NCBI RefSeq assembly: GCF_000266905.1
Contig: NC_018027.1
Location: forward strand, 4,836,001 to 4,900,000
Length of the DNA: 64,000 nucleotides
Direction of reading: 5' to 3'
DNA from: Mycolicibacterium chubuense NBB4
GTDB taxonomy: Bacteria > Actinomycetota > Actinomycetes > Mycobacteriales > Mycobacteriaceae
The notes under the pieces are model-generated. The model did not search any database. It was not told the DNA's origin and saw nothing but the letters and a program-made list of their open reading frames with translations. Position numbers and translations under genes: made by a program. Below, piece after piece: positions 1 through 8,920 of this stretch. Positions within the stretch are counted from its first letter, which is position 1. Every line of letters begins with the position of its first letter.

Positions 1-341
1 TCGCCACTCCGCACCCGCTGGTGGATCTCGTCCCAGTCGGTGACGTTGCTCGAGTTGATCGTGGCCGCGTGGACGCCCGCGCGATCCGCGGCGGCGACCT
101 GATTGCGCATCAGCGCGAGCAGCGGCGACACGATCACCGTGGCGCCGTGTCCTCCGGCTCTCAGCAGCTTGGCGGCGATGAAGTACACGGCCGACTTGCC
201 CCAGCCGGTGCGCTGCACGACGAGCGCACGCCGGCGATGCACGACCAGCGCTTCGATCGCCGTCCACTGGTCGTCGCGCAGCCGTGCGTCCGGACCGGCC
301 AGCTGCTCGAGGATCTCCTGGGCGTCAGCGCGGGTTGCCAT
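1..341 (-). CDS. RecQ-family ATP-dependent DNA helicase, N-terminal part only
   Basis: The gene runs off the left edge; the first 113 residues are visible, starting at the ATG at 341. A Q-motif-like region (LRDDQWTAIEAL, about residues 21-32) is followed by a Walker A motif TGWGKS at about 47-52 and then VIVSPLLALMRNQV, the motif Ia region typical of RecQ (SPL.ALM.DQV). This points to a superfamily 2 helicase using ATP to unwind DNA. Which RecQ subtype it is cannot be told, because the DEAH box, RQC and HRDC regions lie outside the window. It is not linked to the cholesterol genes. Confidence 0.8.
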   Translation of the reverse strand, partial: MATRADAQEILEQLAGPDARLRDDQWTAIEALVVHRRRALVVQRTGWGKSAVYFIAAKLLRAGGHGATVIVSPLLALMRNQVAAADRAGVHAATINSSNVTDWDEIHQRVRSG

Positions 342-382
342 GCGCCCATCGTGCCTGGCCCCTACGACGTCACAGAAAAGCA

Positions 383-416
383 CTCACCGTGCCCACGGGA
401 ATGTGGGCACGGTGAG
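383..416 (-). terminator. Strong intrinsic terminator after the hemophore-like gene
   Basis: A perfect 14-bp inverted repeat (CTCACCGTGCCCAC and its complement, loop of 6) lies 26 bp beyond the stop of the gene at 443-970. Read on the minus strand it is followed by TGCTTTTCTG, a short U-rich tract. It would also separate the helicase transcript. Confidence 0.8.
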
Positions 417-442
417 CGTATTCAGTTACGAGGTGATGTCCC

Positions 443-970
443 TCAGGCCATCGGCTGCGCCGGCGTTGCGGGGCTCTCCGCCGGGGCCGGGCCGGTCGGG
501 GCGCCCGGAGTCGCGGGCTCTCCCGGGGCAGCCGGCGTCTGTGCCGGCACACCGGTGTCGCTGACGCTCCAGACTGCCTGCGCCACCGCCGTCGGCGTCA
601 ACTTCACGTTGCAGCGGTCGTTGAGCGCGCTGACCGGCTGGTGAATCGCCTTCAGCTGGTCCTCGACCTGCGGGTTCTGCGCGAAGAACGTACGGTAGGC
701 CTGCTCAGCCTGCGGCTGGGGCTCCGTCGAGATCTCCGTCAGCGCCTGGTTGGTCTGCGGGTTCGCGGTCAGGTAGGCACCCTCCGAAGCGGTCGCCGCG
801 CTCACGGTTCCCGCCACGCTGGCGGCCGAGCAGTCAGGCCCGGGGGCCGGGGCCGGGGCCGGCTGAGCACTCGCCACAGGGGCGAGGATCGCCGCCGAAC
901 CGAAAGCGAGCAGGCCACCGGCGAACATGCCGAACAGGCCGCGCCGCACAGTGTTAGCGGACGTGGTCAT
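443..970 (-). CDS. Hemophore-related secreted protein (Rv0203/Rv1174c-like family)
   Basis: 175 residues from the ATG at 970, chosen because GAGGAG lies 8 nt upstream; an in-frame ATG at 979 lacks this. A signal peptide (hydrophobic stretch about residues 13-35, ending VASAQ) precedes a small helical domain with two cysteines about 70 residues apart (PDCSAA and DRCNVK), as in mycobacterial hemophore-related proteins, which bind or relay haem outside the membrane. The last 35 residues are an Ala/Pro/Gly tail. Haem-binding residues cannot be confirmed by eye. A monocistronic unit ended by the hairpin at 383-416. The family call rests on domain layout and the spacing of the cysteines. Confidence 0.65.
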   Translation of the reverse strand: MTTSANTVRRGLFGMFAGGLLAFGSAAILAPVASAQPAPAPAPGPDCSAASVAGTVSAATASEGAYLTANPQTNQALTEISTEPQPQAEQAYRTFFAQNPQVEDQLKAIHQPVSALNDRCNVKLTPTAVAQAVWSVSDTGVPAQTPAAPGEPATPGAPTGPAPAESPATPAQPMA

Positions 971-1122
971 AGAAATCACTCCTCACGGTCTGCGATCAGT
1001 CGGTCGCATCCAAGGCGTAACCAGAGCGCGGGGATCGCTAAACACGCGCGGTGCGGTCAAAGCATCCGTGGAGGAGGTATCTCCGCAGTTCAGAGCCGTT
1101 GCAGAGCAGATCAGAAAAAGTT

Positions 1123-2205
1123 CTAGGTCGCGGCGTCCATTTCGCGTTTGATTTCCAGGGCGATGTCGATGAGTTGGTCTTCCTGGCCGCCGATGAGCTT
1201 GCGCTGGCCGGCGCGGTGGAGCAGCTTGTGCGCCGGCACGCCGTAGCGTTCGGACTGGCGGATGGCGTGTTTGAGGAAGCTGGAGTAGACGCCGGAGTAG
1301 CCCATGATCAGCGCGTTGCGGTCCAGTAGGCATTCGGCGGGCATGGCGGGGGCGACGACCTCTTCGGCGGCGTCGGCGATGTCGAAGAAGTCGATGCCGG
1401 TCTTGACCCCGATCTTGTCGAACACCCCGATCAGCGCCTCGACCGGCGCGTTGCCCGCCCCGGCGCCGAAGCGGCGGCAGGAGCCGTCGATCTGTTTGGC
1501 CCCGGCACGCACCGCCTCGATGGAGTTGGCCACCCCGAGCCCGAGGTTCTCGTGGCCGTGGAAGCCCACCTGCGCGTCATCGCCCAGTTCGGCCACCAGC
1601 GCCGCGACCCGGTCGCGCACGCCTTCGAGCACCAACGCCCCTGCGGAGTCCACCACGTACACGCACTGACAGCCCGCATCGGCCATGATCCGGGCCTGGG
1701 CGGCCAGCTTGTCCGGGGAGATGGTGTGGCTCATCATCAGGAACCCGACGGTTTCCAGGCCGAGTTCGCGGGCCAGCCCGAAGTGCTGGATCGACACGTC
1801 GGCCTCGGTGCAATGCGTGGCGATGCGGCAGATCGACCCGCCGTTGTTCTGCGCCTCCTTGATGTCCTCCTTGGTGCCCACACCCGGCAGCATCAGGAAC
1901 GCGATCTTGGATTCGGTGGCGGTCTCGGCGGCCAGCTTGATCAGCTCCTGCTCCGGGGTCTTGGAGAACCCGTAGTTAAAGCTCGACCCGCCCAGCCCGT
2001 CGCCGTGGGTGACCTCGATGACCGGCACCCCGGCGGCGTCCAGCGCCGCGACGATGGCACCCACCTCGTCTGTGGTGAACTGGTGGCGTTTGTGGTGCGA
2101 CCCGTCGCGCAGCGACGTGTCGGTCATCCGGATGTCCCACATCGGGTTGAAGTAGATGTCGTCGGCCCGGTCGATGCGCGATCCGCTGCGCTTCTCGCTG
2201 TTCAT
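1123..2205 (-). CDS. hsaF: 4-hydroxy-2-oxoacid (4-hydroxy-2-oxohexanoate) aldolase
   Basis: 360 residues. Class II pyruvate aldolase of the DmpG/BphI/HsaF family: it splits 4-hydroxy-2-oxohexanoate from cholesterol rings A/B into pyruvate and propanal. The metal/catalytic signature [16 protein letters not shown] lies near residues 28-43 and the metal ligands HGHENLG near 215-221. The aldehyde is normally channelled into HsaG, with which it forms a complex. Its ATG overlaps the hsaG stop as ATGA, so the two are translationally coupled. An internal start at MWDIRMTD (residue 22) would give a length closer to usual homologues. Last gene of hsaE-hsaG-hsaF. Confidence 0.93.
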   Translation of the reverse strand: MNSEKRSGSRIDRADDIYFNPMWDIRMTDTSLRDGSHHKRHQFTTDEVGAIVAALDAAGVPVIEVTHGDGLGGSSFNYGFSKTPEQELIKLAAETATESKIAFLMLPGVGTKEDIKEAQNNGGSICRIATHCTEADVSIQHFGLARELGLETVGFLMMSHTISPDKLAAQARIMADAGCQCVYVVDSAGALVLEGVRDRVAALVAELGDDAQVGFHGHENLGLGVANSIEAVRAGAKQIDGSCRRFGAGAGNAPVEALIGVFDKIGVKTGIDFFDIADAAEEVVAPAMPAECLLDRNALIMGYSGVYSSFLKHAIRQSERYGVPAHKLLHRAGQRKLIGGQEDQLIDIALEIKREMDAAT

Positions 2206-3119
2206 GCCTGCGCTCCCGTTCCCGCCGACGCCCGCTCCTTGGCGATCTCTTCGCCGACCTTGGTGGCCGCGGCGGTCATGATGTCCAGATTTCCAGCGTA
2301 GGGCGGCAGATAGTCACCCGCACCCTCCACTTCGATGAACGTCGTGACCAACGCCTGGCCGCCCGAGTTGATCGACGGGTCGTCGAACTGCGGTTCGTTG
2401 AGCAGCCGGTAGCCGGGCACGTAGGTCTGCACCTCGGCCACCACGTCGCGGATCGAGGCGGCGATCGCCTCGCGGTCAGCGTCTTCGGGGATCGCACAGA
2501 AGATGGTGTCGCGCATGATCATCGGCGGGTCGGCCGGGTTCAAGATGATGATCGCCTTGCCCCGCCGGGCGCCACCGATGTTCTGCACACCCGCGCTGGT
2601 GGTCTTGGTGAACTCATCGATGTTGGCCCGCGTTCCCGGCCCCGCCGACGCCGAGGACACCGACGCCACGATCTCGCCGTAGGGCACCTCCACGACCCGA
2701 CTCACCGCATGCACGATCGGGATGGTCGCCTGACCCCCGCAGGTCACCATGTTGACGTTCGGCGCATCGAGATGCTCGCGCAGATTCGCCGGCGGGATCA
2801 CCCCCGGACCGACCGCAGCCGGGGTCAGGTCGATGGCGCGGATGCCGGCCTCGGCATAGCGCGGCGCAGCGTCACGGTGCACGTAGGCGCTGGTCGCCTC
2901 GAACACCATGTCCGGCCTCTCAGACTGGGCGAGCAGCCAGTCCACACCCTCATGACTGGTCTCCAGGCCGAGCTTGCGCGCCCGCGCCAACCCCTCACTC
3001 TCGGGATCGATGCCGATCATCCAGCGCGGCTCCAGCCACTCCGAGCGCAGAAGCTTGTACAGCAGATCGGTGCTGATGTTGCCCGACCCCACGATCGCCA
3101 CAGACAGTTTGTCAGCCAC
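2202..3119 (-). CDS. hsaG: Acylating acetaldehyde/propanal dehydrogenase
   Basis: 305 residues from a GTG start. DmpF/BphJ/HsaG family: it oxidises propanal (or acetaldehyde) with NAD and CoA to the acyl-CoA. An N-terminal Rossmann motif ([14 protein letters not shown], about 7-20) and the catalytic cysteine region [10 protein letters not shown] (about 122-131) are present. It lies 9 bp downstream of hsaE and overlaps hsaF by 4 bp, as expected for the meta-cleavage lower pathway of steroid degradation. Confidence 0.93.
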   Translation of the reverse strand: MADKLSVAIVGSGNISTDLLYKLLRSEWLEPRWMIGIDPESEGLARARKLGLETSHEGVDWLLAQSERPDMVFEATSAYVHRDAAPRYAEAGIRAIDLTPAAVGPGVIPPANLREHLDAPNVNMVTCGGQATIPIVHAVSRVVEVPYGEIVASVSSASAGPGTRANIDEFTKTTSAGVQNIGGARRGKAIIILNPADPPMIMRDTIFCAIPEDADREAIAASIRDVVAEVQTYVPGYRLLNEPQFDDPSINSGGQALVTTFIEVEGAGDYLPPYAGNLDIMTAAATKVGEEIAKERASAGTGAQA

Positions 3120-3128
3120 AGCAGGCTC

Positions 3129-3914
3129 CTATTCGAAATCCAGTCGTACTGAACCTAACCCGCTGAAGTCGGCGACGAAACGGCTGCCCGCAGGTGCATC
3201 TATCGCACGGGTGCACGACCCCGGCAGGACGATGTCGCCGGCCCGCAGCCGCACCCCGAAACTCTCGACCTTGCGCGCCAGCCACGCGACCGCGGTGACC
3301 GGGTTTCCCAGCACCGCATCGCTGCGTCCCTCGGCCACGACCTCACCGTTGTTCGTCAGCACGGCATCGATGGCACGGATATCCACGTCTTTCGGAGAGA
3401 CCCGCGCCTCACCGAGCACCCAGCCCGCCGACGACGCGTTGTCGGCGATCGTGTCGCACAACTTGATCTGCCAATTGGTGATCCGGGTGTCGATCAGCTC
3501 GATCGCCGGGGCGAACGCCGCCGTCGCAGCCAGCACGTCGTCCTCGGTGCACCCCGCCCCCGGCAGATCGTCGGACAGGATGAAACCGACCTCGACCTCC
3601 ACCCGCGGGTACAGGTAGTTCGCCGACTTCACCGGACGATCCTCGAAGACCTCCATCTCGTCGAGCAGATGCCCGTAGTCGGGCTCGTCGACGTTCATCA
3701 TCTTCTGCATCGCCTCCGACGACAGACCCACCTTGTGCCCGATCACCCGGGCACCCTCGGCGACTCGCTGGCGGATATTGATCAACTGAATCTCGTAGGC
3801 ATCCACCACATCGATGTCCGGGTGACCATCGGTCAACGGGGAGATCGGTTCGCGACTGCGCTCGGCCTGAGCCAGGTCGGCGGCGAGCTTCTCGCGCACC
3901 TCGTCGGGCAGCAT
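3129..3914 (-). CDS. hsaE: 2-hydroxypenta/hexa-2,4-dienoate hydratase
   Basis: 261 residues, full length for the MhpD/BphH/HsaE family. It hydrates 2-hydroxyhexa-2,4-dienoate, the product of HsaD, to 4-hydroxy-2-oxohexanoate, which HsaF then cleaves. Typical features are HKVGLSS near residues 60-66, the metal-ligand region PRVEVEVGF near 103-111 and the C-terminal VLPGSCTRA. First gene of the operon; it starts 73 bp from kstD on the opposite strand, and the KstR box between them probably controls both directions. Confidence 0.93.
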   Translation of the reverse strand: MLPDEVREKLAADLAQAERSREPISPLTDGHPDIDVVDAYEIQLINIRQRVAEGARVIGHKVGLSSEAMQKMMNVDEPDYGHLLDEMEVFEDRPVKSANYLYPRVEVEVGFILSDDLPGAGCTEDDVLAATAAFAPAIELIDTRITNWQIKLCDTIADNASSAGWVLGEARVSPKDVDIRAIDAVLTNNGEVVAEGRSDAVLGNPVTAVAWLARKVESFGVRLRAGDIVLPGSCTRAIDAPAGSRFVADFSGLGSVRLDFE

Positions 3915-3972
3915 GAAAGTGAAGTCCCCTCGTTTCGTCGACCGGCACAGTTGTTAGTCGGCCGGGCAATTC

Positions 3973-3986
3973 TATAACGTGTTCTA
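3973..3986. promoter_or_regulatory. KstR operator between hsaE and kstD
   Basis: TATAACGTGTTCTA fits the known KstR palindrome TNNAACNNGTTNNA exactly. It ends 1 bp before the kstD ATG at 3988, so kstD is probably read as a leaderless or near-leaderless mRNA and is repressed by KstR until a cholesterol-derived CoA ester is present. The divergent hsaE promoter lies within the same 73 bp. Confidence 0.9.
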
Positions 3987-3987
3987 C

Positions 3988-5667
3988 ATGACGGAGCAGG
4001 AGTACGACGTCGTCGTGGTGGGGAGCGGCGCCGCCGGCATGGTCGCCGCGCTGACCGCCGCCCACCAGGGACTCTCGACAGTAGTCGCCGAGAAGGCGCC
4101 GCACTATGGCGGTTCCACGGCACGGTCGGGCGGTGGCGTGTGGATTCCGAACAACGAGGTGCTTGAGCGCGACGGCGTCAGCGACACCGCCGAGGCCGCC
4201 CGCACCTACCTGCACTCGATCATCGGTGACGTGGTGCCGCCCGAGAAGATCGACACCTATCTGCGGCGCGGCCCCGAGATGCTGTCGTTCGTGTTGAAGC
4301 ACTCCCCGCTGAAGCTGTGCTGGGTGCCGAACTACTCCGACTACTACCCCGAGACGCCCGGCGGCAAGGCCACTGGCCGGTCGGTGGAGCCCAAGCCGTT
4401 CGACGCCAAAAAGCTCGGTCCCGACGTGGACGGCCTGGAACCGCCGTACGGCAAGGTTCCCCTCAACGTCGTGGTCATGCAGCAGGACTACGTGCGCCTC
4501 AACCAACTCAAGCGGCATCCTCGCGGCGTGTTGCGCAGCCTGAAGGTCGGAGCGCGCACGATGTGGGCGCAGGCCACGGGCAAGAATCTCGTCGGCATGG
4601 GCCGCGCGCTGATCGCGCCGCTGCGCATCGGCTTGCAGAAGGCCGGCGTCCCGGTGCTGCTCAACACGGCCATGACCGATCTCTACGTCGAGGACGGCGC
4701 GGTCCGCGGCATCTACGTTGTCGATGCACGGGAACCCGGCGCCGAGCCGCACCTGATCCGGGCACGCCGCGGGGTGATCCTGGGCAGCGGCGGGTTCGAG
4801 CACAACGAGCAGATGCGGGTGAAATACCAGCGCGCCCCGATCACCACCGAGTGGACCGTCGGTGCGGTGGCCAACACCGGCGACGGTATCCTGGCCGCCG
4901 AAAAGCTGGGCGCCGCTTTGGATGTCATGGAGGACGCCTGGTGGGGACCGACCGTGCCGCTGGTCGGCGCGCCATGGTTCGCGCTGTCGGAGCGCAACTC
5001 CCCCGGATCGATCATCGTCAACATGAGCGGCAAGCGCTTCATGAACGAATCGATGCCCTACGTCGAGGCCTGCCACCACATGTACGGCGGTCAATACGGT
5101 CAGGGCCCCGGGCCCGGCGAGAACATCCCGGCGTGGCTGGTCTTCGACCAGCAGTATCGCGACCGGTATATCTTCGCGGGACTGCAACCAGGACAACGCA
5201 TTCCGAAGAAGTGGATGGAGTCGGGCGTCATCGTCAAGGCCGATACCCTCGATGAGCTGGCGGCGAAGACCGGCCTGCCCGCCGACGCCTTCAAGGCAAC
5301 GGTCGAGCGGTTCAACGGGTTCGCCCGCTCGGGGGTCGATGAGGACTTCAAGCGCGGTGAGAGTGCCTACGACCGCTACTACGGCGATCCCACCAACAAG
5401 CCCAATCCCAATCTTGGCGAGCTCAGCCATGCGCCGTTCTATGCCGCGAAGATGGTCCCCGGTGATCTCGGCACCAAGGGCGGCGTCGTCACCGACGTGC
5501 ACGGTCGGGCGCAGCGCGACGACGGTTCGATCATCGAGGGGCTCTACGCAGCGGGTAACGTGAGCGCGCCGGTGATGGGCCACACCTATCCGGGACCCGG
5601 AGGCACCATCGGTCCGGCGATGACGTTCGGTTACCTGGCGGCACTTCACCTGGCCGGTAAGGAGTAG
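3988..5667 (+). CDS. kstD: 3-ketosteroid delta-1-dehydrogenase
   Basis: 559 residues. FAD flavoenzyme that introduces the C1-C2 double bond in ring A of 3-keto-4-ene steroids, which lets KshAB open ring B. The FAD dinucleotide motif VVVVGSGAAGMVAA is at residues 8-21, SGGGVWIPNN follows, and the C-terminal signature GHTYPGPGGTIGPAMTFGY contains the conserved Tyr/Gly active-site region. The ATG at 3988 matches the usual N-terminus MTEQEYDVV; an upstream GTG at 3979 lies inside the KstR box and is less likely. Followed 2 bp later by chsH3. Confidence 0.95.
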   Translation: MTEQEYDVVVVGSGAAGMVAALTAAHQGLSTVVAEKAPHYGGSTARSGGGVWIPNNEVLERDGVSDTAEAARTYLHSIIGDVVPPEKIDTYLRRGPEMLSFVLKHSPLKLCWVPNYSDYYPETPGGKATGRSVEPKPFDAKKLGPDVDGLEPPYGKVPLNVVVMQQDYVRLNQLKRHPRGVLRSLKVGARTMWAQATGKNLVGMGRALIAPLRIGLQKAGVPVLLNTAMTDLYVEDGAVRGIYVVDAREPGAEPHLIRARRGVILGSGGFEHNEQMRVKYQRAPITTEWTVGAVANTGDGILAAEKLGAALDVMEDAWWGPTVPLVGAPWFALSERNSPGSIIVNMSGKRFMNESMPYVEACHHMYGGQYGQGPGPGENIPAWLVFDQQYRDRYIFAGLQPGQRIPKKWMESGVIVKADTLDELAAKTGLPADAFKATVERFNGFARSGVDEDFKRGESAYDRYYGDPTNKPNPNLGELSHAPFYAAKMVPGDLGTKGGVVTDVHGRAQRDDGSIIEGLYAAGNVSAPVMGHTYPGPGGTIGPAMTFGYLAALHLAGKE

Positions 5668-5669
5668 CG

Positions 5670-6542
5670 GTGCCCATCAATCTCGACGAAGCGATCGGTG
5701 CTGAGCTCGACCCGGTCGAGTTCTCCTGGACGAACAGCGATGTCCAGCTCTATCACCTCGGTCTCGGTGCGGGCAGCGACCCGATGGACAAGCGCGAGCT
5801 GCGCTACCTGGCCGATGACACCCCGCAGGTGTTGCCGACGTTCGGCAATGTGGCGCAGAGCTTCCACATGACCGCGCCGCCAACGGTGAAGTTCCCCGGA
5901 ATCGACATCGAGTTGTCCAAGGTGCTGCACGCCAGCGAGGCCGTGACGGTGCCCGGCCCGATCCCGCCGTCGGGCACCGGGATCGCCGTCACCCGGTTCA
6001 CCGAGATCTGGGACAAGGGCAAGGCCGCGGTGATCTGGTCCGAGACAGAGGTCAAAGACCCTGCGGGCACGCTGCTCTGGACGCAGAAGCGGTCGATCTT
6101 CGCCCGGGGCGAGGGCGGATTCGGCGGCGATCGCGGACCGTCGGGATCTTCGTCGGCGCCGGACCGAACGCCCGATCTCGAGCTGTCCGTGCCGACGTCA
6201 CCGCAGCAGGCGCTGCTCTACCGGATGTGCGGTGACCGCAACCCGCTCCATTCGGACCCGGATTTCGCTGCGGCGGCAGGGTTTCCGCGCCCGATCCTGC
6301 ACGGACTGTGCACCTATGGCATGACCTGCAAGGCGTTGGTGGACAACCTGCTCGACGGCGACGTCAGCGCGCTGAAGTCCTATGGCGCGCGGATGGCCGG
6401 CGTGGTGTTCCCCGGCGAGACGCTGCGCGTGAGCGTCTGGAAGAACTCCGATGATGCGCAGGCCGCCTTCACCGCGGTGGTCACCGCACCTGACCGGGAC
6501 AACGCCGTCGCGCTGGCGGGCGTGGAGTTCACACCGGCCTGA
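5670..6542 (+). CDS. chsH3: MaoC-type 2-enoyl-CoA hydratase (Rv3538/ChsH3-like)
   Basis: 290 residues; two tandem hot-dog folds as in eukaryotic-type hydratase 2. The C-terminal half has the hydratase motif YRMCGDRNPLHSDPDFA with Asp and His about residues 190-195, followed by GFPRPILHGLCTYG. In M. tuberculosis the equivalent gene after kstD (Rv3538) hydrates cholesterol side-chain enoyl-CoA. It starts at GTG 5670, with AAGGAG just upstream inside the kstD stop region, so it is co-transcribed and probably coupled. It ends 9 bp from the convergent PGRS-like gene, which marks the left edge of the accessory block. Confidence 0.85.
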   Translation: MPINLDEAIGAELDPVEFSWTNSDVQLYHLGLGAGSDPMDKRELRYLADDTPQVLPTFGNVAQSFHMTAPPTVKFPGIDIELSKVLHASEAVTVPGPIPPSGTGIAVTRFTEIWDKGKAAVIWSETEVKDPAGTLLWTQKRSIFARGEGGFGGDRGPSGSSSAPDRTPDLELSVPTSPQQALLYRMCGDRNPLHSDPDFAAAAGFPRPILHGLCTYGMTCKALVDNLLDGDVSALKSYGARMAGVVFPGETLRVSVWKNSDDAQAAFTAVVTAPDRDNAVALAGVEFTPA

Positions 6543-6551
6543 CGCGAGCGG

Positions 6552-7784
6552 TCAGCGCCGAGTCCTCACTCGGGTAGCGTGCCTGGCGGCAGACCCGGAC
6601 GCGGTATCGCCCGCGCCGGCCGAGCCGGCCTTGCCCTTCTGCCCCAACAGGCCGCCATTGCCGCCGGACCCGCCGGCGCCGCCGGTGCCGGTTTTCGCGG
6701 TGTTGTGACCGTCTCCGCCGCTGCCTCCGTCACCGCCGTCGCCGAGGACGCCGGGGGAGGTGCCGGCGACGGATTTGCCACCACTGCCACCATTGCCGCC
6801 GGTCGCGGACCCGGTGTCGGCCGTCGCGTCCCCGCCTCGGCCACCGGTGCCGCCCTTACCGGTGTTTCCCGAATTGCCGCCGGCACCACCCGCACCGCCG
6901 ACGGCTTTCGCCGAGCCGGTGGCCGTGGCCGCCCCGCCGTCACCGCCCTTTCCGGAGATGCCGGCGCTGAATCCGCCCACGCCACCGGCACCACCGGTAG
7001 CCGTCGTACCCGTTGTGCTTGCAGTGGCGGCACCACCGGCCCCGCCGTCACCGCCCGCCTTTCCGCCGCGACCGCCGGCGCCGCCCTTGCCGCCGGTGGC
7101 GTTCCCGCCTGTCGACGTGGCGTCGCCGCCCTTGCCGCCCTTGCCGGGTGTTCCGCCGAGCATGCCCGCCGCGCCGCCGGTGCCACCGGCTCCGCCGGTC
7201 ACGTTGCCCGCCGCGGTGATCGACGCGCCGTTGCCACCGTTGCCACCGTTGCCGATGAAGAAGCTGCCGTTGCCTCCGGCACCGCCCGCACCGCCCGGTG
7301 CGGTCGCGTCGCCGCCGTTGCCGCCGTTGCCGAACCAGAAGCCGGCGTTGCCGCCGCTGCCGCCGTTGAGGCCGTTGCCACCGTTGCCACCGAGCAGGCC
7401 GCCGTTGCCGCCGTTGCACGCCGTGCCGGTGCATCCCGCGACCGCGTCGAGGCCGTTGCCGACGAGCCACCCTCCGTTGCCGAACATCGGCCGCAGCTTG
7501 AGGGTGCCGGGCGTCGCGGCGGATGGCTGGATGGCGCCGCCCAGTGGCCGGGTTGGTTGTTCGCCGGGGTAGCAGATGACGCCCATAGCCAGGCCGCAGC
7601 CCTGGCCGGTCGAAGCCAGCCGGACGGCATAGGAGACCGAGGCTGGTGCCGTGGCGTCATGGTCGCTGAACGCCAGCGTGCCGAAGCCCACCATTGCTGC
7701 GCCGGTGACGCCGATCGTCGCTCCCGCCGCCAGATACCTGCGGATCGACATGCGGTGCGATTCCTTCTCGGGTTGACGAGGCAT
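6552..7784 (-). CDS. PGRS-like glycine-rich protein without a PE domain (PGRS1)
   Basis: 410 residues. The start ATG at 7784 has GGGGGG 8 nt upstream. Residues about 12-40 form a signal-peptide or membrane-anchor segment (RRYLAAGATIGVTGAAMVG). Next comes a short region with four cysteines in two pairs (CGLAMGVIC and CTGTAC), then about 270 residues of GNGG/GGAGG repeats interrupted by Thr/Ala-rich units, and a basic tail (RHATRVRTRR). No PE helix pair is present, unlike PE_PGRS proteins. A close paralogue lies at 40399-41697. Probably surface exposed, perhaps Ca-binding beta-roll-like as proposed for PGRS; function unknown. In M. tuberculosis PPE63 sits here. Confidence 0.8.
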   Translation of the reverse strand: MPRQPEKESHRMSIRRYLAAGATIGVTGAAMVGFGTLAFSDHDATAPASVSYAVRLASTGQGCGLAMGVICYPGEQPTRPLGGAIQPSAATPGTLKLRPMFGNGGWLVGNGLDAVAGCTGTACNGGNGGLLGGNGGNGLNGGSGGNAGFWFGNGGNGGDATAPGGAGGAGGNGSFFIGNGGNGGNGASITAAGNVTGGAGGTGGAAGMLGGTPGKGGKGGDATSTGGNATGGKGGAGGRGGKAGGDGGAGGAATASTTGTTATGGAGGVGGFSAGISGKGGDGGAATATGSAKAVGGAGGAGGNSGNTGKGGTGGRGGDATADTGSATGGNGGSGGKSVAGTSPGVLGDGGDGGSGGDGHNTAKTGTGGAGGSGGNGGLLGQKGKAGSAGAGDTASGSAARHATRVRTRR

Positions 7785-7809
7785 GGACTGAACCCCCCGG
7801 TGATAGTCG

Positions 7810-7877
7810 TCGCTGAGTTGTCAGCGAACAGAAAGCACTGTCCCGCAACCTATTCGGCGTTCATCGCTGAACGCCGA
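7810..7877. other. Two perfect hairpins in the leader of PGRS1
   Basis: TCGCTGA, loop of 4, TCAGCGA lies at 7810-7827. TCGGCGTTCA, loop TCGC, TGAACGCCGA (10-bp stem) lies at 7854-7877. Both fall between the PGRS1 start and the end of the upstream gene at 8147. They could end module 1 transcription, act as operators, or structure the PGRS1 leader. No U-tract follows on either strand. Confidence 0.55.
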
Positions 7878-8146
7878 TGGAGCGGAGAACTCATGATTGC
7901 ACCCTGACGGCTTACAGACGAGCGACAACAGCGAAGTCACAGGAGCCTGGTCGATCCTGATCAGGTTGCGCGAACTCTCGGCCCGGGACGCTTGTGGTGC
8001 TGATCGCCACGTTCCGTTGAGGTTCGGCGTTGCGCTGACGCTCGAGTGATCGATTCCCACGGCAAGTTGTGATCATATGTAGGGAACGCGGTCGGGAGTA
8101 CTGATGCGATGAGGCGGTGAAGCCCGGCCATCACCAGCCGCATGAG
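7878..8146. other. Intergenic stretch with no recognisable gene
   Basis: Together with the hairpins this makes a gap of about 360 bp between the PGRS1 start and the stop of the gene at 8147-8920. The short open frames here have no plausible ribosome site or domain. I see no tRNA or repeat. Confidence 0.5.
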
Positions 8147-8920
8147 TCACCACGGTACGAGCGGTTGAGTGGTGACAAGCCGCTTCCAGGGGCCGTCCGG
8201 GACGTCAACGTCCTCGACGAATCGCCAATCGACGTAATCCTCGGCACCGTCGAGTCGGGCGAATGCGAGGCAACCGTTCAGGGCAGGCGACACGTCAAGG
8301 CCGGCGCCATTGAATCGGATATTCCGGGGACGCCGGTCATCGCCGCCGAACACGTAAGCGGCGTCGTCGTAAATCGCGGGGCCAGCGTCTTGGATCTGGC
8401 CGAAACACGCTGCACCGTCTTTGCGTAACTCCACCCAGCGATTCTTCATGAAGCTGATGGAGCGGTCAGCAGATCTACCGGCATACCCGGGATCATTCGC
8501 CCACGGCACCACCGTTGCACGCATTGAAAAGGCCGCAGCGTTATTGACGTCATCAAACGGCAGGTCGAGATAGAACGGATTCTGTCGCGGGGTCATCGTC
8601 TTGGGGAAGAAGCCGTTGGATGCGTCGCGACGTTCGGACCGGCAAACCCCCCTCTCGACGAATCCATCACAGCCGCCGTAGTTGGCGAGCCAGTCGGGAT
8701 CGTAGGTTGAGAACACCTGCGAACCGTCCGACTTGGCGGGATCGACTACCTCGCCGACCCAGAAGGTCGTGGCAACGATGTTGTGGTGCCATGGATAATT
8801 TCGCCCTGAAAGGTCCGCGATCGCGAAATGACGAAAAGTGCAAAGGGTGCAAAGCGGAGCCATCGTCCCCAACACCGCCCCCAACAGCAGTCGTCGCCAC
8901 ACGGGTCGCGCAGACGTCAT
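8147..8920 (-). CDS. Secreted or membrane-anchored protein of unknown function, end of module 1
   Basis: 257 residues. An N-terminal hydrophobic segment (RRLLLGAVLGTMAPLCTL) suggests export. The mature part has cysteines in GGCDGF and GVCRSE and a C-terminal region with KNRWVELRKDGAACFGQIQD, GAGLDVSPALNGCLAF and VDVPDGPW. The last pattern resembles the double-psi beta-barrel of RlpA/expansin/GH45-like proteins, but catalytic residues are not certain. It overlaps the upstream deacetylase by 4 bp, so it is almost certainly co-translated with it and likely acts on the same polymer outside the cell. Function not recognised. Confidence 0.6.
   Translation of the reverse strand: MTSARPVWRRLLLGAVLGTMAPLCTLCTFRHFAIADLSGRNYPWHHNIVATTFWVGEVVDPAKSDGSQVFSTYDPDWLANYGGCDGFVERGVCRSERRDASNGFFPKTMTPRQNPFYLDLPFDDVNNAAAFSMRATVVPWANDPGYAGRSADRSISFMKNRWVELRKDGAACFGQIQDAGPAIYDDAAYVFGGDDRRPRNIRFNGAGLDVSPALNGCLAFARLDGAEDYVDWRFVEDVDVPDGPWKRLVTTQPLVPW

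Noticed and set aside
3409..5649. 746-residue open frame opposite kstD
   Set aside because: It is the mirror of kstD in high-GC DNA; composition is Arg/Ala/His-rich and no domain is visible.
6600..7400. Short repeats that look like a CRISPR or tandem array
   Set aside because: They are degenerate Gly-codon repeats in frame with PGRS1, without constant repeats and unique spacers.
6579..7907. Long plus-strand frames opposite PGRS1, including a Pro-rich one
   Set aside because: They are the complement of GGC/GGN repeats; the minus frame has the signal segment and ribosome site.
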